64,000 nt of DNA, taken from assembly GCA_028826165.1 (NCBI GenBank), contig JAPDFW010000107.1, positions 62,001 to 126,000 of the forward strand, written 5' to 3'. The notes beneath the pieces are model-generated. The model saw only the letters and a program-made list of their open reading frames with translations. It did not search any database and was not told the origin of the DNA. Below, one piece after another: positions 20,230 through 32,393 of this stretch (its first letter is position 1; each line of letters begins with the position of its first letter). Both the position numbers and the translations under genes were made by a program. The stretch is from Anaeramoeba ignava. Lineage: Eukaryota > Metamonada > Anaeramoebidae.

Positions 20230-23200
20230 ATGTCTTTTTATAATCAAGAATTTATTAAAAAAGTTAATCAAAAAATTCAACAATTAATTTTAATAGAAGA
20301 TTCAAAGTAAAAGATTTAATTTATTTATAAATTTAATTTATAATTTAATTTAAAAAAAATTTTTTTTTTTAGAAATCAAATTATTCAAACAATTTCTAGT
20401 TTTTATGAAGAAATATGTCAAAATTTAATTGAAAAAAATATCTTTCATAGAATTTTATTTTCTTATTGGGAAAATCCAAAAATTAAATGTAATTAAAATT
20501 CCTTTTAAAAATTTAATTAAAAATTTTATCTTTTTTTCTTTTTTCTTTTTTTAGTTGATCATCTTTTTTTCAAAATTAATTTAGAAAATGAATCAATTAA
20601 TACAAGGGAATATTCAAATATTATCAAAATATGCAAAGATGGAATATCACATTTTATATCAATAATTTCTGAAATTGGAATTTATGTATAAAATATAAAA
20701 TTGAAAATTTAAAAAAAAAAATTATTAATGTTTTATTAATTTGTTTTTGGATTTAAAGATGAATTATGATTTAGTGCAAAATTTAATTGAAGAAGATTTT
20801 AATGCATTTTTTATGATACTTTTTTCTTATTTCGCAAATTTACAAAGTCCTTTAAAACTTATTGAATATTTTTATGATAAAATCATTGATAAATTTGAAT
20901 CTAATTTTGAGACGTTATTCCAAAAGCAATCCAAAACAATTCTTAAAAAAACACATAGAATTCTTAAATTGGATGTAATTAAAAAAGAAGAGAATTTATC
21001 ATCCAAAATTTATCGAACAATCAATTTGTTCAAAAAAATGGAAAAGGAAAAAGAAAAAGAAAAAGAAAATTTAAAAAAAACGAATTTAGAGTTTCCAAAA
21101 ATAGGTCCATTTGAAATATTGTGTTTTAAAATTGCAAGAGAATGTTATAATATTGATTTATTGTTAGAAAAATTTATATGTTTAGAATTTGCATTAGAAC
21201 ATCCTTATGAATGGAAGAAAGTCATCAAAAACAAACAACAAAAAATAATTTCCAAATAATTTTTTATTAGTCAAGTTTTTCACAATTTTAAGAGAAATAA
21301 TTGTTGGTGTTAATATTGAAAAAAATGCTAATTTTGGATTTGGAATGAGAAGAAAATTTCAGAAAATTGCTCTTTTGATTTACCAACAATTGAATCTAAA
21401 ACAACAAGAAAAGATTCGAGAATTTTGTTGGTTTGGAGCATCTGATGAATATTGTAATTCAATGTTTGCAGGATTTTTTAATGAAAAACTTATTTCACGC
21501 AAAGTTACATCCTGTTTCAATCGAATTGATTCAGATCAAAATTCATTTGGAGGAAATGAATCAGAAAGCAACAAGTTATCATCTGAGTTATCGACTCTTA
21601 TTCTTGTATCACCTGAATCCGTTATTGAAAAATTCATTATTAATTGTATCAATAGCTCTGAAAAAGGGAAAATTCTAATTGAAATTTTCACAAATCATTT
21701 CTCTTCTTTATTCACATTGAAAATCAACGAAAGCCAATTCCCAACAACTTTCCTACGTTTTATTGACAAATACATTTCGTTTTCGTCTCAAATAATCAAT
21801 TCTTTTGATCATTACAGATACAATTTTTTGGTTTTATTAGAGAAGTTATTCTCGTCGTATTTGATTAATGTTTATGACTTTATTAAATTTTCTTTTGTAA
21901 AGTTGGCGTATCAAATGTGTAATTTCCTAAAGAACAAACATGGCAATCATTTCATTGATATTGTTCTTGTGACAAAGATTATTCCAATAATTACAGAATT
22001 GGTAGTTTCCAAATCAAAGGAAAATCCGCAAGTTGAAGAAATGAAAATTGAAGAGCTTCAATCACTTCTTGTTTTTTTGAATCATAGAAAATATCTTGGA
22101 ATTAGTTTGCAAGAAATTGTTTATAGTTCTGTTAAAATACTTCTTGAGAATATTGAGAAAAGTCAAAATGAAGAAAAAATAAAGAGAATTTGCGAAAATA
22201 GCTTATCAATGGATTGGAGGATTCAATTAATGATATTTCCTTTTTTTGAGCAAATGTTTTTGGAAAATGAAAATTTTGATTTATTATTTCAAATATTTTA
22301 TAAATATTCCAATTATTTAGAAACGAATTCTCAAGTTGATATATTTAGTTTGCTTTTAAAAGAACCAATAATTTTGGAAGATGTAAATCATGAAGAAAAC
22401 CAAATTTTTAATTTTGTAAATGTAATTTTGAAAGTTTCTATGATTTCTACTTTTTGGACAAATTATGTTGTTGAAAATTTATTTTATTCATTTCAACAAG
22501 ATGGAATGCAAAAAATTGGGAATAAAAAGGATTTTGAGAAATATTTGATGAAATCATTAAGTATTTTATTATCGACATTAACCAAAGAAGAATTTGAACA
22601 AATATTTTATGAGCTTATTCCAAAAATGATTTCATATAAAATTTTAGATTTATATGAAGAAGATTTTCTAATAGATTCAGATTCAAATTCAGATTCAGAT
22701 TCAGAATATTTTTTGCCACTTTCTTCACTTTTCCTTAAAAAAATTATAATTCAAAATTTTGATCAAGAAAATGAATTACATCATTCAAATTTTGTTATTA
22801 TTAATTCAATTGATTTTTTACAAAAAGGATTTGAAAAAGCGAAATTAATTCAAACCAAAATATTTTATTTATCTATTTCTTGTAATTTATTTATTTATTA
22901 TTCTTTAAATGATTTTTCAATGAGTTTTGATTTAGATCGATTAAAAATTTTAATTTTGTTTTTAATTCAAGTAATTATTGAGAAAATCAATGAATTCAAA
23001 AATGAATTAGAACATCAAAATCAAAATCAATTAGAAAATCAAAATCAAAATCAAAATCAAAATCAAAATCAAAATCAAAATCAATTAGAAAATCAAAATC
23101 AAAATCAAAATCAAAATGAATTAAAAAATGAAATGAAATTAGAAAATCAAAATCAATTAGAAAATGAAATGAAATTAGAAAATCAATTAGAAAATCAATT

Positions 23201-24341
23201 AGAAAATCAAAATCAAAATCAAAATCAAAATCAATTAGAAAATCAATTAGAAAATCAAAATCAAAATCAAAATCAAAATCAAAATCAAAATCAAAAACAA
23301 AATCAAAATCAATTAGAAAATGAAAATCAAAATCAAAATCAATTTCAAAATAATAATCAAAATCAAAATCAATTAGAAAATCAAAATCAATTTCAAAATC
23401 AAAATCAATTTCAAAATCAATTAGAAAATCAAAATCAAAATCAAAATCAAAATCAAAATCAAAATCAAAATCAAAATCAAAATCAAAATCAAAATCAAAT
23501 TCAAAATCAAAATCAAAATCAAAATCAAAATCAAAATCAAAATCAAAATCAAAATCAAAATCAAAATCAAAATCAAAATCAAAATCAAAATCAAAATCAA
23601 TTAGAAAATCAAAATCAAAATCAAAATCAAAATCAATTTCAAAATCAATTAGAAAATCAATTAGAAAATCAAAATCAAAATCAAAATCAAAATCAAAATC
23701 AAAATCAAAATCAAAATCAAAATCAATTTCAAAATCAAAATCAAAATCAAAATCAAAATCAAAATCAAAATCAAAATCAAAATCAAAATCAAAATCAAAA
23801 TCAAAATCAAAATCAAAATCAATTAGAAAATCAAAATGAATTAGAAAATGAAAATCAAAATCAAAATCAAATTCAAAATCAAAATCAAAATCAAAATCAA
23901 AATCAATTTCAAAATCAAAATCAAAATCAAAATCAAAATCAAATTCAAAATGAAAATCAATTAGAAAATCAAAATCAAAATCAATTTCAATTAGAAAATC
24001 AAAATCAAAATCAAAATCAAAATCAAAATCAAAATCAAAATCAAAATCAAAATCAAAATCAAAATCAAAATCAATTAGAAAATGAAAATCAATTAGAAAA
24101 TCAAAATCAAAATCAAAATCAAAATCAATTAGAAAATCAAAATCAAAATCAAAATCAAAATCAAAATCAATTTCAAAATCCAAAAAAAAATAATCAAGTT
24201 GAAAAGGATTTGAATTATTTAAAAAATAAATTTTCTTTTATTAAACAAATAATTGAAAATTTTATTGTAAATATTAAAGAAGAAACATTAAATTTACTTT
24301 TAAATGATTTTTTGAAATTGATTTTAAAATTAAAAAATTGA
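20230..24341 (+). CDS. Helical protein with a ~390-residue NQ repeat, five exons
   Basis: I do not recognise this protein. The exons I infer are 20230-20306, 20373-20488, 20555-20685, 20759-21220 and 21276-24341. Phases 2, 1, 0 and 0 all match, and every intron is GT-AG; the last donor (GTCATC) and acceptor (TCAAG) are weak. The first ~750 residues are predicted all-helical and HEAT-like. A low-complexity tract (23018-24180) of Asn-Gln pairs follows, interrupted by LEN, FQN and IQN. The protein closes with a ~48-residue helical tail (VEKDLNYLKNKF...). Such tracts suggest a scaffold, possibly aggregation-prone or phase-separating, but that is inference. Its divergent partner is URB1. Reading only the last exon would miss ~280 N-terminal residues. 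Confidence 0.7.
23018..24180 (+). repeat. (AAAATC)n hexamer tract, coding for (Asn-Gln)n
   Basis: About 1.16 kb of in-frame AATCAA hexamers is broken by TTAGAA (Leu-Glu), TTTCAA (Phe-Gln), ATTCAA and AATGAA variants. All variants keep the 6-bp phase. The complementary strand is also open for 395 codons of Asp-Phe, which is a by-product of the repeat. Confidence 0.95.
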
Positions 24342-24560
24342 TCAATAAAATAAAAATTTAATTAAAAAAGAAAAAGATTTTTTTTTTAATTTTTTTTCTT
24401 ATTGATCAATTTTCTTTTTTTTTTTTCTTTTTTCTTTTAATTTTCTTTTTTTTCAATTTTTTCAATTACGTTTCCATTTTTTTTTTGTTTCATTTTTTTT
24501 TCATTTTTTTTTTTACTTATTAAAAAAAAATTTATTATTATTAAAATTAAAATTTACAAA

Positions 24561-27500
24561 ATGACAGAATTACTTTCATATTTAAAAGAAGGAAAACTTA
24601 AAGAAATTCAAAATTATTTTAAAAAAAACCCAAAAGAAATTAATGAAGCAATTACATTAGAAGAAAATAAACAAAAAGAAGAAGATGAAATAGAACTTGA
24701 GAGTGATAATGAAAATAATAACAATAACAATAATAATGATAATAATGATAATCAAAATGATAATCAAATTCCAAATGTACTTGAAAGTGGTTTAAATCCA
24801 ATCCAAATTTGTTCACAACTTGGTCATGTTCATTTATTAAAACCATTGGTTGATTTGGGCGCAGATATAAATTCCAAAAGTGAATACGAACAAACTGCAT
24901 TGCATCTTGCAGCAAGAAACGGAAACACAAAATGCGTTACACAACTCCTGGATCTTAACGCTGAAATCTCACCAGTTAATGCATTTGGAGAGACCCCACT
25001 GCACATTTCTATTGCAAACAGTCACAAGGCAATTTCGCAGGAATTGATTCTGCGGAAGGCAGTTTTGGATCGTATGGATTCCAACGGAAAAACACCGCTA
25101 ACATTGGCAGCATCTTTGGGACAAGTTGATGTTGTTTCCAGGATTTTGGACTCTTTGGAAGACCCAGGAAGTGTAATCAATGAGGCTGATGGAAACGGAT
25201 GGAACAGTTTGCATTATGCAGTGTTTTACAAGCACATGAATTGTGTTGAAGAGCTTGTGAAAAGAGGAGCAGATGTTGGGGAAGAAACTGGGAACTTTTG
25301 CCAAGCAATGCATCTTGCTGCGCAACAAGGATGGAAAGAAGGACTGGGGTTTTTGATTAAGAACAAAGCAGATGTGAATGCTATTTCTGTAAATTCGCTT
25401 CTTTCTTTGGGAAAAGTGGGAGAAGATGAGAACTTTGAAAATCAAGAGGTGAAAAAACTCGCCAAAAAAAGTCTCAAAAACAAACAAACACTTGGAAGAG
25501 AGGAAGAATACGATCCTGAGTTCATATCGACTCCTCTTCACTTCGCATGCCGCTATGGTCAACACGAAGCTGCTGAGTTCCTCATTTCACAAGGCGCAAA
25601 TGTGGACCAAAGAAATAAATTTGGAGCCAAATCTATGCACATTGCTGCTAAATATGGGCATGTGGAGTGCATCTCTGTTCTTGTGCGAAATAACGCAAAT
25701 GTGGATGACCAGGACTTCCAGAACTACACTGCTATCTTTTATGCTGTTAGAGAAGGTCATCGCAATGTTGTTGAGAAGCTGATCTCTTTAGGCACTGATG
25801 CAAAGCATGTGGATGATGAGCAATGGAATCTCATCCATCTCGCAGCTTTCTTTGGTCATGCGCAGATTATAACGATGCTGATTGATTTGGGAGTTGATTC
25901 ACAAGCGCAAACCGCGCGAACTCAAACACCTTTGCACATTGCTGCGAATGAAAAAAATGAAGAGTGTGTTCAAGTTCTTGTTGAAGCGCTTAAAAAGCAA
26001 GATGATCAAGAAGATCCAAAAAAAGACCAAAAAAACCAGAAACATGGCATCGACACGACAACAAAAGCAGGATGGACAGCATTACATTTTGCAGCAAAAG
26101 CAGGGAGTTTATCGGTTGTCAAGTTCCTTGCCGAAAACGGAGCTGATATCCACCAAACAACATCATACCAATCCAATGCAGCTCATTTGGCAGCTCAAGA
26201 AGGACATGAAGAGGTTTTGGGATATTTAATTGACAAGGGATGCGATCCAAATGTGAAAAATCAAGGACAAGCCGTTGCACTTCATCTCGCAGTTGTGGGA
26301 AACATGCTGTCATGTGTGAGGATGCTTCTCGAAAGAGGAGCAGATGTAAATGCGCAAGACAAGAACGGAGACACTCCCTCTTCATCTTGCAGTTATGTAC
26401 GGCACGGTAGATTGCGCTTCATTGCTTCGAGGAGCTGGAGCAAACACAAAGCTCCAAAACATGAAAGGTTTGACACCTTTAGACGCAGCAAAGAAATTCC
26501 AAAAACTTGAGTTTGTCAGGATTGTTTCACCTCCAACTAATGAAAACGAAAAGGAAAAAAAAAAGGTTGTTATTGTCGAAGAAGTCGAAAGCACACAAAC
26601 AGGTGATACTCTTGTTGACGAAGTTTGGGGAAAGATCCACAGCTTCGATGAGACTATTCAGTTTGTCAAAAAATGCGCAGCAATCAAAAAGGATTCAATC
26701 GAATTATCTCAACTTCTTCTTTCTCTTGCTGATATTCTTGATAACAAGGCGAATCAGACAGCAGATCGTGCAGAGGATTATCATGTGGTCTATCTCAAGG
26801 TTCAGGAGCTTATGAACTACTCTTCACAAACACAATCCGTCGATAATACTATTTATCCAAATGAAAATGATGCAGACACTAATGACGAGAATATGGAAAC
26901 ACAAAAAATCGAAATGAACATGGATCTTGATCCCAAACGCTCTCTTCTTCACGTTCTTCTGAATTTTGGATTTGACATGACACTTTACCATTTTATCTCA
27001 ATTTTCAACCAAGAATGGAAAGGTATTGATCACAATGCAAAGCAACCGAAGGTTTTCTGGTTTGACCAAAACGCAGAAAATAAAGGAATCATAGAAACAG
27101 TTAAAAAGGTTTGTCCAAATGTATCTCTGCTAGGAAATTTGCCATCAGATCCGCAGGTTGTTGAAGACAACTACAAGAGTGATCTTGCAAACCAGGCACG
27201 TTCCATCTCAACACGAGTAATCTGCAACAACACATCTGCTCAGACCATCTTACCGCTTCTAAGAAGACAATGGGGATCAAATATTCCCGTTCTTATTTAT
27301 TGCAGACGCATTGAAGTTGCACACGAATTGATCAGGAAAAACGGTTTCCGTAACGTCTGGGTAACTTCTCTCGACCGTTTATGTCGACTCTTTGCAGCTT
27401 CCACTCAAAAACCTCCAACACCGCTTTCACTTACTGAATTCCGTGCAAGAGGGAAAGACAAGGCGTTAGAAATTGTCAAAATTCTCAAGAAATCCAAATT

Positions 27501-28191
27501 TTTGAAAAAATTCTCCATGGAAGAACGACTCTACACAGTTCTTAAAATGGCATATCCAGTTCCTTCCTCAGGCGGGCTATTTGCATGCACATATCTCTTC
27601 GATATTCTTCTTGAGCTCGAACTCAACTCCACAAGACTCATGTCAACTTATCCCATTGGCAAAATCGGAAACATCTCCAAGATCATCAAAGCTCTTGGCA
27701 TCGCTGTTCTCAATTACGCGATCGATTTCGATTTTGAAATGTTCCGGTTCCTTTTCCAGATCACTGCAGAGCGTGAGGCTAACCGCAAGATTCTTTGGAT
27801 TGATGTTGCTCAGAAAGAAAACAAAATGGTTGTTCGATCTTGCAAACATGTTTCCGTTAAAGTATTTTTCCCTCCAACTAAAAAAATCGATATCGGAGTC
27901 AAGAAAAATGTCAATGTTGTGGATCTTGATGCTGCAAAAGTTTTTGTCTCAAAGTTTCTCGATGAGAATCTTGGTGCTAATGTTTTCAATTGCAGAATTA
28001 TCACTAACTATTTCAATGCAAAAGAGATTCTTCCTTATATTCGCAACGTTTTGAAATGTGATTTGCCTTGTTTGATTTTCTGTTCCACTAAGAATATCAA
28101 AGAGGCAACAACCTTTGCTCAATCATTCCGTGGGACTTGGGCTTCAACTCATTTCAGGAACACAGTTAAATATGCGAAATTTGCTCTTTAA
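24561..28191 (+). CDS. Ankyrin-repeat protein with duplicated receiver-like C-terminus; +1 frameshift
   Basis: An N-terminal acidic, Asn-rich segment is followed by about 14-16 ankyrin repeats (from ~24,790 to ~26,500; TPLHIA and LHLA motifs). A ~550-residue C-terminal region follows. The frame changes by +1 at 26376-26380: ACT CCC T CTT CAT must drop one base to give the expected TPLHLAVMYG. Reading without the shift stops at 26510 in sequence that no longer looks like ankyrin. The C-terminal part holds two related ~125-residue modules, at about 27,050-27,400 (KVFWFDQN...ILPLLRRQW...PVLIYC) and 27,790-28,180 (KILWIDVA...ILPYIRNVL...PCLIFC). They resemble a degenerate response-regulator receiver fold. 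The gene otherwise shows no decay. Role unknown; a protein-interaction scaffold is inferred. Confidence 0.75.
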
Positions 28192-28411
28192 TCAATTAAT
28201 CAATTTTTTAATTTTTTAATCAATTAATCTCTCTTTTTTTTTTAATTCAATTTAATCCAAAAATTTTTTTGCTTTTCAATTAATTTTTCTTTTCCAAAAT
28301 GATTAAAAATTCCAAAAAAAAAAAACTTTTCATTTTTTCATTTTCTTTTTCTTTATTAATTAATTAATTAATTAATTATTTGTTATTTATTAATTTTTAA
28401 TTTTTATAATA

Positions 28412-31400
28412 ATGTCTCAACATTTAGAAACACAAATTATTGAAGCAATAAAATTAAATATTATTTGGCAAGATCTTCCAAAAGAAATTAAACAATCTCT
28501 TAAAAAATCACAAAATTATTCTAATAAAATCCTCATTTATTCTTTACAAAATCAACTTTCTTGGAAAAATAATTTGGTTTCTCAAATTTATAAAAATGAA
28601 ACATTATATTATAAGAAACTTCTTGAAAATTCTCGTCAAAATTTAAAGGTTTTCTTTCTTTCTTTCTTTTTCTTTTAAAAATTATAAAAATTTTTATATT
28701 TTTATATTTTTTTTTAATTAGTTATATCCTCATCATTTAAATGATATTTCTATTGGATCTTTAATTTCAAATCCTTTTTCTTATTATAAATCAATGATTA
28801 TTGATGTTATGATTCAAGGTATTTTTAATAAAATTTTCTATAATAATTTTTATTTATAAATTAATAAAAAAAAATTTTTTTTTATTTATTATAGAAAAAC
28901 CTTATGATTCAATTCCTAATTTTACTGCAGCAGATTGTATAAAAAAAACTATCAAAATTTTTTAAATTATTTAATAAATTATTGAATTAATATTGAATTA
29001 ATATTAAATTAATATTAAATTATTTAATAAATTATTATTAAATTATTATTGAATTAATATCAAAATTTTTTAAATTATTTAATAAATATTGAATTAATAT
29101 TGAATTAATATTAAATTATTAAAATTAAATTATTATTTAAATTATTAAATTATTATTAAATTATTATTAAAATTAATTTATTAAATTATTATTAAATTAT
29201 TATTAAATTATTAATTAATATTAAATTATTATTATTAATATTAAATTATTTTTAATAAATTATTATTAAATTATTATTAAATTATTATTAAATTATTAAA
29301 TTTTTGAATTATTATTAATTTATTATTAAATTTTTGAATTATTCAGGTCTTAGAATTATTGGAATAGGAAGAAATCAATTTATTCAAATTTTAAATCAAT
29401 TTAGAGCTTTAAAAGGAAGTTCAAAAAAAAGAAAAAATATTCTTGTTAATGAATTACTTCCCACTAAACCATTAAAAATTAATTTAGAATTTTGGTGGTT
29501 AATTTCATCACGTCCTTTATTTAAAGAAGAATATATTGTAATTTAAATCAATTTTAATTCATAATTCAATTTTAATTCAAAATTCAAAAATTCTTTAGTC
29601 ACTTTCTCCTGAATTAAAAAATATTATTGATCAACTCAAAACATCAGGCAATCTTCCAATGGGAATATTTGATAAAGAACATATTCAAACTTTATATAAT
29701 TATGGATACATTTTTATTATTATTCCAATCGAAGACACAGATTTAATAACAAGTTAATTTTCTTATTAAAATAAAAGAAAATATTCTTATTTTCTTCCAT
29801 TTTATTTTATATTTAATTTCATTCATTTTTTTTATCAATTCAAATTATTTAGTTCCTCCTTTAAGTAATTTTGTTATGAATAGAAGTGCAAATGATAGTT
29901 TTGAAAAGCTTCTTTATAGATTATTTGTTGCTCATGATGAAAGATTAAATATTAAAGAATTATCAACTCTTCTTGGTGTTTCTATTGATGATGTTAAAGT
30001 GAAAATTAATTTACTCATTTTAAATTTATTTTTATTATTATTATTATTATCATTTCATTTCTTTTCATTTTATTAGAATGCAACATCTATTTATTGTCGA
30101 TTAGGTTTTGCAAAAAAAAAATTATCACAAAAAATGGTAAAATTTTATCTTCTTCTTTTTTGGAAAATTAATAATCCTTTAAATTTTATTTTCTCTTATA
30201 AAAATTATATTATTTAGATTGAAATTCAACAAAAAATTCATTCTTCTTGGAATGATATGTAATTTTGAAAAAGATTTAAATTAAATCATTTATTAATCCA
30301 AATTATTTGATTTTAAATTAATTTCAAAAGAGAGGAAAAAAATGAAATTAAAAATCAAAATCAAAATCAAAATCAAAATCAAAATCAAAATCAAAATAAT
30401 GAAAATAATGAAATTCAAAATGAAAATATTCCTAATAAAGAGATGCAAATGATTGAAGAACAAACAAAACCCAATGATTATATTAGAACTTGTTGTTATT
30501 TTGATTCCACACTTCCAGCTTTGCTTATGAGTAGTTTAAGCAAAGGGTAAAAAATTTTCAACAAAAATCCAAAAATTAAAAAATTAAAAAATTAAAAAAT
30601 TCTAAAAATCAAAAGCTTGAAAACAAGAGGAGTTACTCTGTTTGAAGTTGGTAAAATTACTGATGACCAAATTGATCCTTTTCTTGAAGAACTTTCAATT
30701 TTTGAAAACAATGATGAAAACAAACTCAATGCTTTTTATGAAAATTTAGTTTCTCTTAAAAGAACAATTGAATCTTTAAAGAAAAATTCTCAAATAAATT
30801 CACAAGACTCAAATTTTAAAGGGATTGATTTAGTTCAATCAGAAAGTATTGCAAATATTTCACCAGAAATACAATCAAAAATTTTAAAAAGAAGTTATAA
30901 AATTATGATTTGTTTAATTCCAACACAAGATCAAACAAAAATTCCATTTTCTTTTTCATTTCCTATTCGTTTTGGTTCTCCAATTCCTGAAGTAAAGCAA
31001 AAACAAAACAAATCAAATCAAATCAAAACAAAACAAAACAAAACAAATCAAATCAAATCAAATCAAATCAAATCAAATCAAACAAAACAAATCAAATCAA
31101 AACAAATCAAATCAAATAAAATCAAATAAAATCAAATCAAATCAAATCAAATCAAATCAAAACAAAACAAATCAAATCAAATCAAATCAAAACAAAACAA
31201 AAAAAAACAAAACAAATCAAATCAAATCAAAACAAAACAAATCAAAACAAATCAAATCAAATCAAAACAAAACAAATCAAAACAAATCAAATCAAATCAA
31301 ATCAAAATCAAATCAAATCAAAATCAAATCAAATCAAAACAAAACAAAACAAAACAAAACAAAACAAAACAAATCAAATCAAAACAAAACAAATCAAATC

Positions 31401-32393
31401 AAAACAAATCAAATCAAATCAAAACAAATCAAATCAAATCAAAATAAAACAAATCAAAACAAATCAAATCAAATCAAATTAAATCAAATCAAATCAAATC
31501 AAATTTTTAATTTGTAAAATAATTTAATTCAAAAAAAAATATTTTAGATGAATTCTCCTTTATTTAATTTATTTTTATATCAATCTATATCTTATGGTCC
31601 TACTTCAATTTTATTTCCCAAAGGAATTAGAATTTATAAAACTCCAAAAATATTAAAAGTAAATTCAATTTAAAATTAAAAATCAAAATTAAAAATTAAA
31701 ATTTAAAAATATTAATATATCTTGAAGGGATTCGCAAAAATTATAATGAAACAAATTGATCGAGAACCTACTATATTTGAAGATACAAGTATACTTCCTT
31801 ATATAAATGAAAACCTTTTAGAATCATACATGCTTTTAACAGGAATTGGAAAAAACAAGAAAAAACCAAAAGAATTATTAGTTCCATTTCCTATTGAAGA
31901 GCAAATAGATGAAAATGAAACTAAATTAAAAGAAAGTGAATATAATGAAAAAAATATCCATCTTCATCCATTAGCTCAAAAAGTACAAAAAAAACTACTT
32001 CTTTCTAAAAGTATTGGATTTATTCGTATGTTATATTGGTACTCAGAAAGTCCAGATGAAAACAATGAATATTTCAAATGGATTCCTTTTGAAATCAAAT
32101 TTGGAATTCCTTTATTTAATTCTGAACTAAATCAACAAATTGTTTCAAAAATACAGAATCTAAATCTATTTACTGATGAAAATATTCGACTTAATCTTGA
32201 AAATATGCGTAAATTATCTCTTCAATTTCTCTCATTTATTTCTAAATTTTGTCAAATGGAATGGGGACTTGGAACAGATCCAACTCAACAAACTTCATTA
32301 CTTCGCAAAGCTTATATTAAAAAGAGTGTATTTTTACCTCGAAAAATTGCGATATTTAATGATAATCAGTTCGAAATGGTTGATACAATTTAA
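28412..32393 (+). CDS. FAM91A1: FAM91 family Golgi vesicle-tethering protein, 12 exons
   Basis: FAM91 proteins work with TBC1D23 in capturing endosome-derived vesicles at the Golgi. Exons: 28412-28648, 28722-28818, 28895-28936, 29347-29537, 29599-29752, 29853-29998, 30077-30136, 30218-30258, 30331-30546, 30616-30991, 31548-31658, 31728-32393. All phases match and all introns are GT-AG. Conserved strings appear across junctions: LKLYPHHLND, DSIPNFTAADC joined to LRIIGIGRNQ, IPPLSNFVMNR, CRLGFAKKK, YFDSTLPALLMS and KGLKTRGVTLFEVGK, matching the family's N- and C-terminal domains in order. Exon 9 carries a short NQ insert at 30355-30395. Introns 3 and 10 are repeat-expanded; the others are about 60-100 nt. 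Confidence 0.93.
28937..29346 (+). repeat. FAM91 intron 3, ATTATTAA simple repeat
   Basis: A 410-nt intron made of ATTATTAAATT and GAATTAATATTAAATT units lies between a 42-nt exon and exon 4. Its ends are GTATAA and TTATTCAG. Confidence 0.85.
30992..31547 (+). repeat. FAM91 intron 10, (AAATC)n/(AAAAC)n pentamer array
   Basis: This 556-nt intron is filled from about 31,000 to 31,500 by AAATC and AAAAC pentamers in mixed order. The exon-10 frame happens to run 138 nt into it before a stop, so a naive ORF overextends the protein with a Lys/Gln/Ser/Asn tail. Confidence 0.85.

Noticed and set aside
22996..24183. 395-codon minus-strand ORF of Asp-Phe repeats
   Set aside because: It is the reverse complement of the in-frame AAAATC hexamer; the plus strand continues into genuine protein on both sides.
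25098..25565. 155-codon minus-strand ORF opposite the ankyrin gene
   Set aside because: No conserved features; the plus strand shows clear ankyrin repeats here.
31000..31129. Extension of FAM91 exon 10 into Lys/Gln/Ser/Asn repeats
   Set aside because: GTAAAG donor after PIPE and an in-phase next exon show this is intron.
30992..31547. Possible CRISPR array because of dense short direct repeats
   Set aside because: No spacers and no fixed repeat-spacer period; simple pentamers in a eukaryotic intron. The same applies to the other arrays in the window.
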